A DNA stretch of 64,000 bases from Kitasatospora herbaricolor (GCF_030813695.1 NZ_JAUSVA010000002.1:8827501-8891500); one strand, 5' to 3'. Shown: positions 1 to 8,636, numbered from the stretch's first letter. The notes: generated from the sequence alone by a model not told the origin. Numbers and translations are program-made.

Positions 1-2350
1 GCTGCAGCGTCATGCCCAGGATCTCCGGGAAGAACCGCTCGGAGTACAGGGAGATCGCCAGCTGGAAGGCGCTGACCGTGTAGGCGGAGTCGAGCATGTC
101 GGGCAGCATCGCGAAGTCGTAGGAGTCGACCGGCGGCAGGTACAGGCCCACGCCGCGCAGCAGGTCGTTGTAGAGGTTCGAGTGGTTGAGGGCCGGGTCG
201 CCGCCGCCGACCTCGTCCACCCAGATCGAGAACAGCAGCGCGTGGATGTCGCTGATCGGGCCGACCGGGGTGGCGTTGCGCAGCCAGGCGCCGTCGAGCA
301 GGTTGAACGGCGCGAACTGGCGGATCCGCTCGATCAGGGCGGGCCGGTCGCGGAAGGTCGGGTCCTGCGCCGGTGGGGCGTTCTCGGCCTGCTGGACCAG
401 CCTGGTGTAGATCAGTTGCAGGCGGGCCTCGAACGCCTCCTGGGTGTACCGGAACGGGCGCAGGGTCACCGGCAGCAGCGGATCGGCCTGCTTGGCGACG
501 GCGTCGGCGAGCACGCCCTCCACGTACTGGGCGGCGGCCTCGACCTGCTTCGGGAACCGGTCGGGGTGCTGGAGCATGTAGAACCACTCGCGGTCGGTGA
601 GGCCGACCCGCTCGGCACGCTCGGTCTCCACCAGCACGGTCTCGCCGGCCGTGCCGGTGCGGGCGACCACGAACCCGAGACGGCTCCACTTCTCGACCAT
701 CTCGTTGTCGCCCGCGTGCTCCCGCAGGACGCGCCAGCGCCGGTTCATCCGCTCCAGGTAGGCGCGGGAGGTCTCGCCCGGGCGCCGTTCGAGCTCCGGA
801 CGGTAGACCGCCTGGGTCCCGACGCCGCGGGCCCAGGGCTTGCGGTAGGCGTCCGGTTCGCCGGGCTGTCCGGCGTTGCCCGCCGCCCGGACCAGGTTGC
901 GGTACTGCTCCTCCGGCAGTACGTCGTCCGGGCGTTGGGCCGGCCACCAGTACGTGTTGCACTCGTAGAAGTCGGCCTGCCAGGGCACGGCCATGTGCTT
1001 GGTGACGTCCCCGGCCGCCAGATCCTCGCGGAGGCGGAACGCCCCGGCCCAGGTCGCGGGGTCGTCGGCGATGTACGTCATCTCGATGCCGGGGAAGAAC
1101 GGCCCCCCGACGCACGGCTCCAGGGCGGCCCGGACCAGCGCGTGCGGCTGCTCGGGCAGCGGCAGGTCGGGCAAGGGGGTGGGCCCGGCCGGGGTCGCGG
1201 CGCCGGGGTCGAAGTCCGCGACGAAGTCGCCGGCGGCCCAGCGGCGGAGCCGTTCGTACTGGCCGGGCAGCAGGGTGAACCAGGTCCGGGGCTTTCCCTC
1301 GGTCGGGCTGCCGTCGTCGCCCGCGAGCTGCGGCATGAAGGCGAAGTTCGCCTGCGTGACGTCCTCCACGCCGGGGGTGCGCAGCCGGTCGAAGACGGTG
1401 CCCCGCACCACGGCGTCCCCGGGGGCGTCGGAGGACAACCGGGCGAGCAGTCCGGGATCGAGGAAGTCGCCCTGCTCGCCTGGGCCGTGGCCGCGCAGGG
1501 CGTTCAGGTTGACCCACTGGTAGCCGCTGATCCGGGTGAGCAGCGGCAGGACGTCGCGGGTGAACGACACCTCCGGCGGGGCCGTCAGCCAGCCCTCGCC
1601 CTCGGCGACCTCGCGGGCCACGTCGTAGAGGGTGACCAGGTTCTCGGTGTCGGGGGCGAAGTCGGGCGGCGCGACCAGCACCCGGGCGGGGGTCACGGGG
1701 ACGGCCCGCCCGCCGGGTGCGGTCACCGTGGCGGTCACCGGGCCGTCGGAGGTGTCGTCGTACCAGAAGTCGTTGTTGGCGTAGGTGGTGAGCGGATTGT
1801 CGGGCTTCGCGGAGGCCGAGTGACCGTAGCCGCCCAGCACCAGCAGCCGGCCGTCCTCGTCGGTGCGCAGTTCGCCGAGCGGGACGGGGACGCCGAGGAA
1901 GGTGCCGGTGTCGAAGCGGGCCTCGCTGCCGTCCGCGTCCGGGCCGCGCACGCTGCGTGGCCCGGGGGCGATCACCAGGCTGGCGCGCGCGGCCGGGTCG
2001 GCGGGGTCGACGGACCGGTTGCGCAGGTTGTCGGGCGACTCGGAGCGGTTGAAGCGCCCGTTGAACCGGTACCAGGCGGCCTTCGCGTTGGTGAGTTCGG
2101 CCGTCCAGGTGATGTCGGCGTCGGCGGCGGTCACTTCGCCGAGGACGGTGCCGTCCTTGTCGTAGCCGTACAGCCGGAAGCGCGCGGCCTGGCGCTTGAC
2201 CCGGCCCTCCGGGTCCTTGTAGCCGCCCTCCGGATGCGCCCCGCCGCCGGGTGCCTCCGGGCCGACGAAGAAGCCGCTCGGACTGTTGCCGACGCGGGCG
2301 ACGCCGATGGTGGGATGGATCTCGCAGTAGGCGACGTCTTCCAGGTTCAC
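1..2350 (-). CDS. LodA/GoxA-like CTQ-dependent oxidase fused to heme-oxygenase-like iron enzyme domain (partial, runs off left edge)
   Basis: This is the 5' part (783 codons visible) of a quinoprotein amino-acid oxidase of the LodA/GoxA family, which oxidises amino acids using a cysteine tryptophylquinone made from its own Cys and Trp. The N-terminus carries the family signature EIHPTIGVARVGNS, followed by LVLGGYG and DFWYDDTSDG. Candidate cofactor residues are Cys413 (in EPCVGGPFFPG) and Trp468 or Trp469 (in TYWWPAQRP). From about residue 600 the sequence changes to an all-alpha domain resembling iron-containing redox enzymes of the heme-oxygenase-like fold, with FNLLDGAWL and a DExGxG-x4-H pattern (Asp712, Glu713, His723). 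The GTG start at 2350 has GGAGG eight bases upstream. LodA enzymes normally need a flavoprotein partner (LodB) for cofactor maturation; none is in the window, so it could lie beyond the left edge. Secretion is not indicated. The family call is firm; the substrate is unknown. Confidence 0.85.
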   Translation of the reverse strand, partial: MNLEDVAYCEIHPTIGVARVGNSPSGFFVGPEAPGGGAHPEGGYKDPEGRVKRQAARFRLYGYDKDGTVLGEVTAADADITWTAELTNAKAAWYRFNGRFNRSESPDNLRNRSVDPADPAARASLVIAPGPRSVRGPDADGSEARFDTGTFLGVPVPLGELRTDEDGRLLVLGGYGHSASAKPDNPLTTYANNDFWYDDTSDGPVTATVTAPGGRAVPVTPARVLVAPPDFAPDTENLVTLYDVAREVAEGEGWLTAPPEVSFTRDVLPLLTRISGYQWVNLNALRGHGPGEQGDFLDPGLLARLSSDAPGDAVVRGTVFDRLRTPGVEDVTQANFAFMPQLAGDDGSPTEGKPRTWFTLLPGQYERLRRWAAGDFVADFDPGAATPAGPTPLPDLPLPEQPHALVRAALEPCVGGPFFPGIEMTYIADDPATWAGAFRLREDLAAGDVTKHMAVPWQADFYECNTYWWPAQRPDDVLPEEQYRNLVRAAGNAGQPGEPDAYRKPWARGVGTQAVYRPELERRPGETSRAYLERMNRRWRVLREHAGDNEMVEKWSRLGFVVARTGTAGETVLVETERAERVGLTDREWFYMLQHPDRFPKQVEAAAQYVEGVLADAVAKQADPLLPVTLRPFRYTQEAFEARLQLIYTRLVQQAENAPPAQDPTFRDRPALIERIRQFAPFNLLDGAWLRNATPVGPISDIHALLFSIWVDEVGGGDPALNHSNLYNDLLRGVGLYLPPVDSYDFAMLPDMLDSAYTVSAFQLAISLYSERFFPEILGMTLQ

Positions 2351-2674
2351 AGCGGGCCTCCAGGCGGGGACACGAGGTCACTACCCAGAGCACGGCGCCC
2401 GTCCGGGGTCGGCCGATCACTGGCGGACCGCACCGGGCTCTGACGATGAGTCATGACGATCGCATACGGACGACCCGGCCGGGCGAAGCCACGCCAGGGT
2501 CGACCCGGCGGGGTCCCGCGGTTGGTCCGACGGGTCACGGGGGTGAAGCCGGGAGGGCGCCGGACGAGGGGAACCGGAACAATTCAGTCCACTCGTACCG
2601 GATTGGCCCTGTCCGGCGGAGCTGTCGCGCGGTCAGAATCGGCAGCGATCATGGCACGGAGCAAGGAGCACGGG
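2351..2674. other. Divergent intergenic region with TGACGAT direct repeats
   Basis: This 324-bp gap separates the divergent oxidase and mycothiol-isomerase-like genes. TGACGAT occurs at 2441-2447 and again at 2454-2460, and the small palindrome ATGAGTCAT lies between them. That could be a regulator site for either gene, but the evidence is weak. I see no further gene. Confidence 0.25.
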
Positions 2675-3346
2675 ATGGACGCGACGGACCCGACGGACGG
2701 CATGTCGGCGGTGCGGCGGGCCTACCTGGAGACGGCGCGGACCGCCCGGGACCTGCTCGCCGAACCCGCCGTCGCCGCCGCCTGGCACGCACCCGGCGCG
2801 CTCGACCTGATGACCGTCGGCGACCTGGCCGGCCACCTCGCCGGGCAGGCCTTCCTCGTCCCCCGGGCCCTCGCCGAACCCGTCCCCGCCGCCCACCGGA
2901 CCCCGGTGCCGCTGCTCGACTACTACGCCGCCGTCCGCTGGATCGGCTCCGCGCCCGACCACCCCGTCAACGTCGGGATCCGCCGCGCCGGTGCCGAGGC
3001 CGGCGCCGCAGGCCCGCAGGCCCTGATCGCCCGGACCACGTCCACGGTGGCCGCGCTGGGCCGCGCGCTGCCCGCCGAACCGGCCGATCGCCTGGTCCAC
3101 CTGCCGCACGGCCCGTGGACCCTGCGGCTCGACGACTTCCTGGTCAGCCGCATGATGGAACTCGCCGTCCACGCGGACGACCTCGCCTTCAGCGTGGGCC
3201 TGCCCACCCCGCCGATCCCCGCCGCGGGGCTGGACACCGTGATCCGCCTCCTGACCCGGCTCTCCGTCCGCCGGCACGGGCCCACGGCCCTGCTCCGCAC
3301 CCTCGCCCGGGCCGAGCGGGCCCCGGCCACGGTGGCGGCGTTCTGA
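2675..3346 (+). CDS. Mycothiol-dependent maleylpyruvate isomerase N-terminal (DinB-like) domain protein
   Basis: This is a 223-residue cytoplasmic protein of the DinB/MDMPI-N four-helix-bundle superfamily common in actinomycetes. The pattern is a helical N-terminus (AVRRAYLETARTARDLL), then TVGDLAGHLAGQ with one likely metal His, and later ELAVHADDLAFSVG with a second His and acidic residues. That arrangement matches the metal-binding triad of mycothiol-dependent isomerases and S-transferases. The ATG at 2675 is preferred over the in-frame ATG at 2651 because AAGGAG sits six bases before it. The gene stands alone, divergent from the oxidase. The exact reaction cannot be read from the sequence; mycothiol-dependent detoxification is a family-level inference. 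Confidence 0.75.
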   Translation: MDATDPTDGMSAVRRAYLETARTARDLLAEPAVAAAWHAPGALDLMTVGDLAGHLAGQAFLVPRALAEPVPAAHRTPVPLLDYYAAVRWIGSAPDHPVNVGIRRAGAEAGAAGPQALIARTTSTVAALGRALPAEPADRLVHLPHGPWTLRLDDFLVSRMMELAVHADDLAFSVGLPTPPIPAAGLDTVIRLLTRLSVRRHGPTALLRTLARAERAPATVAAF

Positions 3347-3623
3347 CCTCCCGGCGCCCACCGGCCCGTCAGCCCGAGGCCGCCGGCCGCCGACCGGCCG
3401 CTGCCGAAGGGCATCGCGGCCGACCGGCCCGGCGGAGCCGGCCGCACCGCCACCGCCCGTCCCGACGGCCCGGCCCGGGCCCGCGCGGGAACCTCCGACA
3501 GTCCGGGCCGGACCCGCGCGGGTACCAGGGGCAGCGTCCCGGTCGTCGCAGTGCCGAGGGCGGCAGCGGCATGGCGTAGCTTGGTCGGCTGCCGCAGTGA
3601 ACCGAACGGAAAGGCCGTCAGCC

Positions 3624-4163
3624 GTGTCCCCTTACGACTCGTACGGTGTGCAGCAGCAGTCGGGGCCGCCGCGCCGGCCCGCCCCGGCCTGGTGGTGGCT
3701 GCCCGAGCAGGAGCGCCGGCGCCGGAAGGAGCAGCGCCGCCGGTGGCAGGAGCACCGGAGGCGGAACAGGAAGAGCGACCTGGACTGCTGCGACGGTTGC
3801 GACTGCCTCGGCGAACTGGCCGATCCGTGCATGATCGCGCTGATCCCGGTGATGACGCTGTCCGCGCTGAGGGCGGCCGCGGGCGCGGCCACCGGCCGGC
3901 GCGGCACCCCGGCGGCGGACCCGGCGGCGCCCGTGCCGGACGGGGTGCTGGCGGCCGGGATGTACGGCGCGGTGCGCTACTACCGCACCCGGATCAGCCC
4001 GGCCCGCGCCCCGCGCTGCCCCTACACGCCGTCCTGCTCGACCTACGCGGTGCAGGCGCTGCACCGGTACGGGGCCGTTCGCGGCGCCCGGCTGACGGCG
4101 GGCCGGCTGCTGCGCTGCCGGCCGGGCACGAAGGGCGGGTCCGACCCGGTGCCGGGTCGCTGA
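3624..4163 (+). CDS. yidD: Membrane protein insertion efficiency factor YidD with long Arg- and Cys-rich N-terminal extension
   Basis: The last 70 or so residues are a standard YidD (haemolytic domain) protein, with YYRTRISPARAPRCPYTPSC followed by STYAV. YidD assists YidC/Sec insertion of inner-membrane proteins. The protein is 179 residues, while typical YidD proteins are about 70-120. The extra N-terminus is a tryptophan/proline stretch, a strongly basic segment (RRRRKEQRRR) and the cysteine cluster DLDCCDGCDC, then a hydrophobic stretch that could touch the membrane. The GTG at 3624 is preferred to the GTG at 3597 because GGAAAGG precedes it at a good distance. It is not next to rpmH, rnpA or yidC, so this is probably a stand-alone paralogue. 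The C-terminal call is firm; the role of the extension is unknown. Confidence 0.8.
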   Translation: MSPYDSYGVQQQSGPPRRPAPAWWWLPEQERRRRKEQRRRWQEHRRRNRKSDLDCCDGCDCLGELADPCMIALIPVMTLSALRAAAGAATGRRGTPAADPAAPVPDGVLAAGMYGAVRYYRTRISPARAPRCPYTPSCSTYAVQALHRYGAVRGARLTAGRLLRCRPGTKGGSDPVPGR

Positions 4164-4261
4164 CGCGGGTCCCCGGCGACGCAGGTCGCCGCGGGCCGGA
4201 GACTCCGACAAGTACGTTCGTGGCACTGTCAGTTGTCGGTGGTGACTGGCAGGATCAAGGC

Positions 4262-4831
4262 GTGACGGAACAGGGTGATCTTGTTCGGCGGGTGGCGGAG
4301 CGCGCCCGGGCGCGTGCGCGGGACCTGCCCCCGCCGGTGGGCGCGCAGGAGCTGGCGGCCGCGGAGGCGACCCTCGGGGTGACGCTCCCGCCGCTGCTCG
4401 CGCGGCTGTACCGGGAGGTCGCCAACGGCGGCTTCGGGCCCGGCCACCACCTGTTTCCCCTGGTCGGCCCCGGGCGCACGGTGGTCGAGATCTACCGCGC
4501 CGAGCGGACCACCGCCGAGGACGGGACCGGCCGGCACTGGCCGGTCGGGGTGCTGCCGCTGATGGACTGGGGCTGCGGGATGTCCGCGGCGGTGGACTGT
4601 CTCGGCGAGGCGGCGCCGGTGCTGCTCTTCGAGCCGAACGGCATCGCGGACAACTGGGCGGACGCCTGGTTCGTCGACGCGGAGAGCCTGGCGGACTGGC
4701 TGGAGACCTGGTTCGCCGGCAGCGGCTGGTACGAGGCGATCGCGGGCGCGCAGGGCCCCTCGCGCGAGCCCCGGCCCTGGACGGAGGCCGGTGCCCGCCT
4801 GAGTGTGCCGGCGCCGGGCCGGGAGCCGTGA
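4262..4831 (+). CDS. SMI1/KNR4 (SUKH) family protein
   Basis: This is a 189-residue soluble protein of the SUKH superfamily. Support comes from the helix LAAAEATLGVTLPPLLARLY, the following VANGGFGPGHHLFPL turn, the core WPVGVLPLMDWGCGMSAAVD and the acidic ADAWFVDAESLADWLETW. Many bacterial SUKH proteins are immunity proteins for contact-dependent or secreted toxins; others are simply housekeeping. No toxin-like gene is adjacent, so this is an orphan if it is immunity-related. It starts with GTG at 4262 behind a weak AAGG site and lies 98 bp downstream of yidD, possibly in the same transcript. Confidence 0.7.
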   Translation: MTEQGDLVRRVAERARARARDLPPPVGAQELAAAEATLGVTLPPLLARLYREVANGGFGPGHHLFPLVGPGRTVVEIYRAERTTAEDGTGRHWPVGVLPLMDWGCGMSAAVDCLGEAAPVLLFEPNGIADNWADAWFVDAESLADWLETWFAGSGWYEAIAGAQGPSREPRPWTEAGARLSVPAPGREP

Positions 4832-5040
4832 GGCCGCGGCGGGTGCGGGCTCGGGCGCGGGGACGGGTGGAGGGCCCGCCCGCCCGGGTGGCCGGCCGCC
4901 TGCCGCCCGGTCGTTCGTGTCCGGCCGTGGCCGAGGCCTGACCGGCCCGGCGGTGCGCCCCGCAGGTCCGACTGGTGCGTGGACCGACCGGATCCCACCG
5001 GATCCCGCTCAGATGTCTATACAGGTTGGGGACCGCCATC
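4832..5040. other. Intergenic region before the phospholipase gene
   Basis: Only non-coding GC-rich DNA is visible here, with no clear hairpin after the SUKH gene. It leads into the PhoP-box-like array at 5041-5084, which is annotated separately. Confidence 0.3.
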
Positions 5041-5084
5041 GGTCATCGAGTCGTCACCCAACACCCCGTCCACGGTCATCTTGG
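5041..5084 (+). promoter_or_regulatory. Candidate PhoP box: 11-bp-spaced GTCAYC repeats
   Basis: GTCATC at 5042, GTCACC at 5053 and GTCATC at 5075 start exactly 11 or 22 bp apart, with a degenerate unit (CCCCGT) at 5064 filling the gap. Streptomyces PhoP boxes are direct repeats of 11-bp units built on GTTCACC. The units here match that at most positions. The array ends 63 bp upstream of the start of a secreted phospholipase C, a typical phosphate-starvation target. The repeat spacing is seen directly; PhoP binding is inferred. Confidence 0.55.
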
Positions 5085-5147
5085 CGCCTTAGACATAACG
5101 GGTCTGGACCCAGCAGACGCCCAGCACCGTGATCGAGGAGCCATCCC

Positions 5148-8100
5148 ATGAGTCCGATCCCCGAAGTCTCGCGCCGCACCCTGCTCGGCGGCGCGGCGGC
5201 CGCCGCCGTGCTGTCGGCGCTGCCGCTCAGCGTGCGCGAGGCGCTCGCCGCGCCGGCCAGGCCCGGCCGGCTCGCGGACATCGAGCACGTCGTGGTCTTC
5301 ATGCAGGAGAACCGGTCGTTCGACCACTACTTCGGCTCCTTGCCGGGCGTCCGCGGCTTCGGCGACCGGGCCGCCGTGCGCGGGGTCAACGGGCGTTCGC
5401 TGTTCCACCAGCCGGACCCGTCCCGCAAGGAGGGCCACCTGCTGCCGTTCCCGATGAACGCCGCGCACACCAACGCCTACCAGCAGGGTGCCCCCGCCTT
5501 CGGGTTCGTCGACTCGATGAAGGCCTGGAACGACGGCCTGGCCGACGGCTCGGTGACCCGGCGGTCCGGCGGATGGCTCGGCCAGGGCTACTACGAGCCC
5601 GCCGACATGCCCTTCTACAACGCGCTCGCCTCGGTCTTCACCACCTGCGACGCCTACCACGCGTCGGTGCAGTGCAACACCAACACCAACCGCGAGCACC
5701 TGATGACCGGCACCAGTGGCGGCACCGTCCGCGACACGCCGGTGACCGACAACACCGAGATCCCCGGCGGCTACGAGTGGACCACCTACGCGGAGCGGCT
5801 GGAGCGGGCCGGCGTCAGCTGGAAGACCTACCAGGCCCTGGACAACTTCGACGACAACGCGCTCGCCTGGTTCGCCCCCTTCGTGCAGGCCAAGCCCGGC
5901 GAGCCGCTGTACGAGCGCGGCATGCGGGCGGTCGGTGACCCGGCGAAGAGCAACGACCCCTTCGCGATGGGCGACGCCCTGGTGGAGGCGTTCACCGCCG
6001 ACGTCCAGGCCGACACCCTGCCGCAGGTCTCCTGGCTGATCGCCCCCGCCGCCCTGTCCGAGCACGCCAACTACGCGCCGCCGAACGGGGAGCACCTGAC
6101 GGCCCGGCTGCTGTCGGCGCTCGCCGCCAAGCCCGAGGTGTGGGCGAAGACGGTCTTCATCCTCAACTACGACGAGCACGGCGGGTTCTTCGACCACCTG
6201 CTGCCGCCGGTGCCGCCGCTCGCCGCCGGCCGCGGCAGGTCCACCGTGCCGGTCGACGGTGAGGTGGTGGTCCGGGTCGCCAAGGGCGGCAGCACCTACC
6301 ACCGGGTCGTCGGCCAGGACGGCAGGTACCGGGTGAAGGCCGCCGACGGCTCGCTCACCTGGTCCGACACGCTGCCGGCCGGTGAGACCCTGGTCTCCGG
6401 CCCGTACCCGATGGGCCTCGGCGTCCGGGTGCCGATGATCGTCGTCTCGCCCTGGACCCGCGGTGGCGTGGTCGACTCCACCGTCTACGACCACACCTCG
6501 GTGATCCGGCTGCTGGAGAAGCGCTTCGGCGTCCAGGAGCCCAACATCAGCCCGTGGCGCCGCGCCGTCACCGGCGACCTCACCGCCGTCTTCGACTTCT
6601 CCGGCCGCGACCCGCAGTGGCCGCAGCTGCCCGACACCAGCGGCAACCGGCAGAAGGTCACCGACACGGGCAAGCTGCCCGCGCCGACCGTACCCAGCCC
6701 GCAGGCCCTGCCGCAGCAGCAGCGCGGCACCCGCACCGCCCGGCCCACCCCGTACGACCTCACCGTCAAGTCGCGGCTGAAGGACGGCGTGCTGACCGTC
6801 GACTTCGTCAACCAGGGCCGTCAGGGCGCCGTGTTCGCGGTCTACCCCGCGCCCGGCGGCGCGCCCCGGCACTACACCGTCGGCGCCAAGGACCGGCTCT
6901 CCGACACCTGGACGGTCGGCCCCGAGGGCTACGACCTGCGGGTGCACGGCCCGAACGGCGCGCTCTGGCACCTGCGCGGCGACGCGGCCGCCCTGTACGA
7001 GGCCTCGATCTCGGAGGAGCAGAACGGGCGGGTGCTGGAGGTCGACGTGATCAACCGCACCCGCACCGCGCAGACCTTCCTGGTCGGCGACCTCGGCTAC
7101 GGCGACGGACTGCGCGAGGTGCGGGTCGCGGCCGGCGACGACAAGACCGTCAACGTCAAGGTCGGCCGCGAGGGCTGGTACGACGTCACGGTGGCGCTGC
7201 GCGGCGACCTCACCTTCCGCCGCCGGCTGGCCGGCCGCTTCCCCGGCGACGAGCAGGGCGTCACCGACCCGGCGATGGGCCTGGCCGACCCGCTGACCGT
7301 GGACGTCACGCTGCAGGCCGCGTCCACCACCATCGACGAGGCGATCCTGCTGCCGGGCCGCCCCGCGCGGATCACCGCCCGCCTCGCCGCCCCCGCCACG
7401 GCCCTGACCGCCGTCGAGGCGCAGCTGGTGGTACCGGCCGGCTGGACGGTCAAGGCGCTCACCCCGCCGCCGGCCACCCTGACCGCCGGCGCCACCGCCA
7501 CCGGGGAGTGGGAGGTGACGCCGCCGGCCGTGCTGCCGGCCGGTGCCACTCACCGGATCCTGGTGACCGCCCGGGCCCTGGCCGGCGACCGGTTCGCGAT
7601 CGCGGACGGGGAGGTGGGCGCCCGGACCGCCCCCGCGATGACGGGCCACCTGCTCGACGAGGACTTCGAGTCGCTGGCGGGCGTGCTGAAGCCGCTCGGG
7701 TCCGTGCTGGGCTGGACGGCGCAGGCCCCGCAGGGCTGGTCGGTGGTCAACGCGCCCGGCATGCCGCAGGGCACCGCGCGCCTCCAGGGCTGGACCTTCC
7801 ACACCAAGCGCGCCTGGTCCACCCCGGCCGGGCAGGACCGCGGCAACTTCAGCCGCGGCCTGGGCGTCCTCGCCGTCGCCGACCCGGACGACTGGGACGA
7901 CACCGGCGCGCCGTCCGGCAAGGGCAGGTTCGACTCGACCCTGGTGTCGCCCGCCGTGCCGATCCCGGCCGGTGTCGGCACGCTGTACCTCGGCTTCGAC
8001 TCGCACTACCGGCAGGAGGCGCCGCAGAAGGCCTCCGTCACCGCCGTGTTCGACAACGGCACCGAGATCCGGCTGCTCTCCTACAGCAGTGACGCCACGG

Positions 8101-8270
8101 GCAACGACAACGCGGGCCAGGACGTGCAGAACGCGTTCGTCTCCCGGCAGATCGCCGTCCCAGCCGGCGCCGGCTCGGTGACCCTGAAGTTCCGGATGTA
8201 CGACGCGGGCAACAACTGGTTCTGGGCGGTCGACCACGTCCGCCTGGACAGCAAGCCGGTCACCGGCTGA
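5148..8270 (+). CDS. plcN: Tat-secreted phospholipase C (phosphocholine-specific type) with long C-terminal extension
   Basis: This is a secreted phosphoesterase that cleaves phospholipid head groups. The N-terminus has a twin-arginine signal (SRRTLLGGA, residues 8-16) with likely cleavage after ALAAPA. The catalytic domain, about residues 45-480, contains VVVFMQENRSFDHYFG and NYDEHGGFFDHL (near residue 340). Two DUF756-type repeats follow (about 540-700), which are normal in bacterial PLC. The protein then continues with an NEW3-like beta domain (about 720-830) and a further jelly-roll-like module (about 835-1040). At 1040 residues it is some 350 longer than the usual 680-700. The ATG at 5148 follows a GAGGAG site. 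A PhoP-box-like array upstream suggests induction by phosphate limitation, and a strong hairpin follows the gene. Confidence 0.88.
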   Translation: MSPIPEVSRRTLLGGAAAAAVLSALPLSVREALAAPARPGRLADIEHVVVFMQENRSFDHYFGSLPGVRGFGDRAAVRGVNGRSLFHQPDPSRKEGHLLPFPMNAAHTNAYQQGAPAFGFVDSMKAWNDGLADGSVTRRSGGWLGQGYYEPADMPFYNALASVFTTCDAYHASVQCNTNTNREHLMTGTSGGTVRDTPVTDNTEIPGGYEWTTYAERLERAGVSWKTYQALDNFDDNALAWFAPFVQAKPGEPLYERGMRAVGDPAKSNDPFAMGDALVEAFTADVQADTLPQVSWLIAPAALSEHANYAPPNGEHLTARLLSALAAKPEVWAKTVFILNYDEHGGFFDHLLPPVPPLAAGRGRSTVPVDGEVVVRVAKGGSTYHRVVGQDGRYRVKAADGSLTWSDTLPAGETLVSGPYPMGLGVRVPMIVVSPWTRGGVVDSTVYDHTSVIRLLEKRFGVQEPNISPWRRAVTGDLTAVFDFSGRDPQWPQLPDTSGNRQKVTDTGKLPAPTVPSPQALPQQQRGTRTARPTPYDLTVKSRLKDGVLTVDFVNQGRQGAVFAVYPAPGGAPRHYTVGAKDRLSDTWTVGPEGYDLRVHGPNGALWHLRGDAAALYEASISEEQNGRVLEVDVINRTRTAQTFLVGDLGYGDGLREVRVAAGDDKTVNVKVGREGWYDVTVALRGDLTFRRRLAGRFPGDEQGVTDPAMGLADPLTVDVTLQAASTTIDEAILLPGRPARITARLAAPATALTAVEAQLVVPAGWTVKALTPPPATLTAGATATGEWEVTPPAVLPAGATHRILVTARALAGDRFAIADGEVGARTAPAMTGHLLDEDFESLAGVLKPLGSVLGWTAQAPQGWSVVNAPGMPQGTARLQGWTFHTKRAWSTPAGQDRGNFSRGLGVLAVADPDDWDDTGAPSGKGRFDSTLVSPAVPIPAGVGTLYLGFDSHYRQEAPQKASVTAVFDNGTEIRLLSYSSDATGNDNAGQDVQNAFVSRQIAVPAGAGSVTLKFRMYDAGNNWFWAVDHVRLDSKPVTG

Positions 8271-8320
8271 CCTGTCGGACCCCGTAGAGGTCCGGCCCCG
8301 CACGGTCCGGCCCCCGCACC

Positions 8321-8360
8321 GGCCCGGCCCCCGCACCACTTCCCGGTGCGGGGCCGGGCC
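8321..8360. terminator. Hairpin terminator after the phospholipase gene
   Basis: The arms 8321-8337 and 8345-8360 pair over 16 bp with one bulged C and a 7-nt loop. It lies 51 bp after the stop codon. Confidence 0.7.
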
Positions 8361-8379
8361 GCATTCCGCGGCCGCGGTC

Positions 8380-8636
8380 GGTCCGGTTCGCGCAGGCCGG
8401 TCGGACGCCCCGCCTTCGGCGAGCAGGCCGCGGAAACCCCTCGTCTGCTCCGGCAGGCCGGACCGGTCGAGCAGGGCCGTCACCAGGTCCACCACGGCCT
8501 CCAACTGCCCGGTGCGGGCCGGGTTTGCCGCAGCCAGCCGCTCGTAGATCTCCATCGCCTCCACGGCCGGGCGGAGCGCCCAGGGCAGGTCCTACCCGAG
8601 GTCCGCGCGGGCCTCCGCGGTCGCCCACAAGGCCAT
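8380..8636 (-). pseudogene. Relic of a tetratricopeptide-repeat protein (C-terminal part, in-frame stop)
   Basis: Reading the minus strand from 8636 gives a TPR-like helix (MALWATAEARADLG), an in-frame TAG at 8594-8592, and then AVEAMEIYERLAAANPAR. The latter matches the repeat tail of streptomycete NB-ARC/TPR proteins. The segment GLPEQTRGFRGLLAEG completes a typical end of such a protein. No promoter, start or full-length gene is present, and the frame continues only as meaningless sequence opposite the phospholipase gene. This looks like the decayed 3' end of a former gene. The homology is recognised from pattern only, so a protein search is decisive. Confidence 0.55.

Noticed and set aside
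182..2443. A 753-codon plus-strand open frame
   Set aside because: It lies opposite the LodA-like gene, whose protein has clear family motifs; the plus-strand product is Arg/Gly/Val-rich with no recognisable domain, as expected of antisense frames in GC-rich DNA.
5076..8564. A 1162-codon minus-strand open frame
   Set aside because: Its first 60 or so residues are the TPR relic; the rest is antisense to phospholipase C and has shadow composition.
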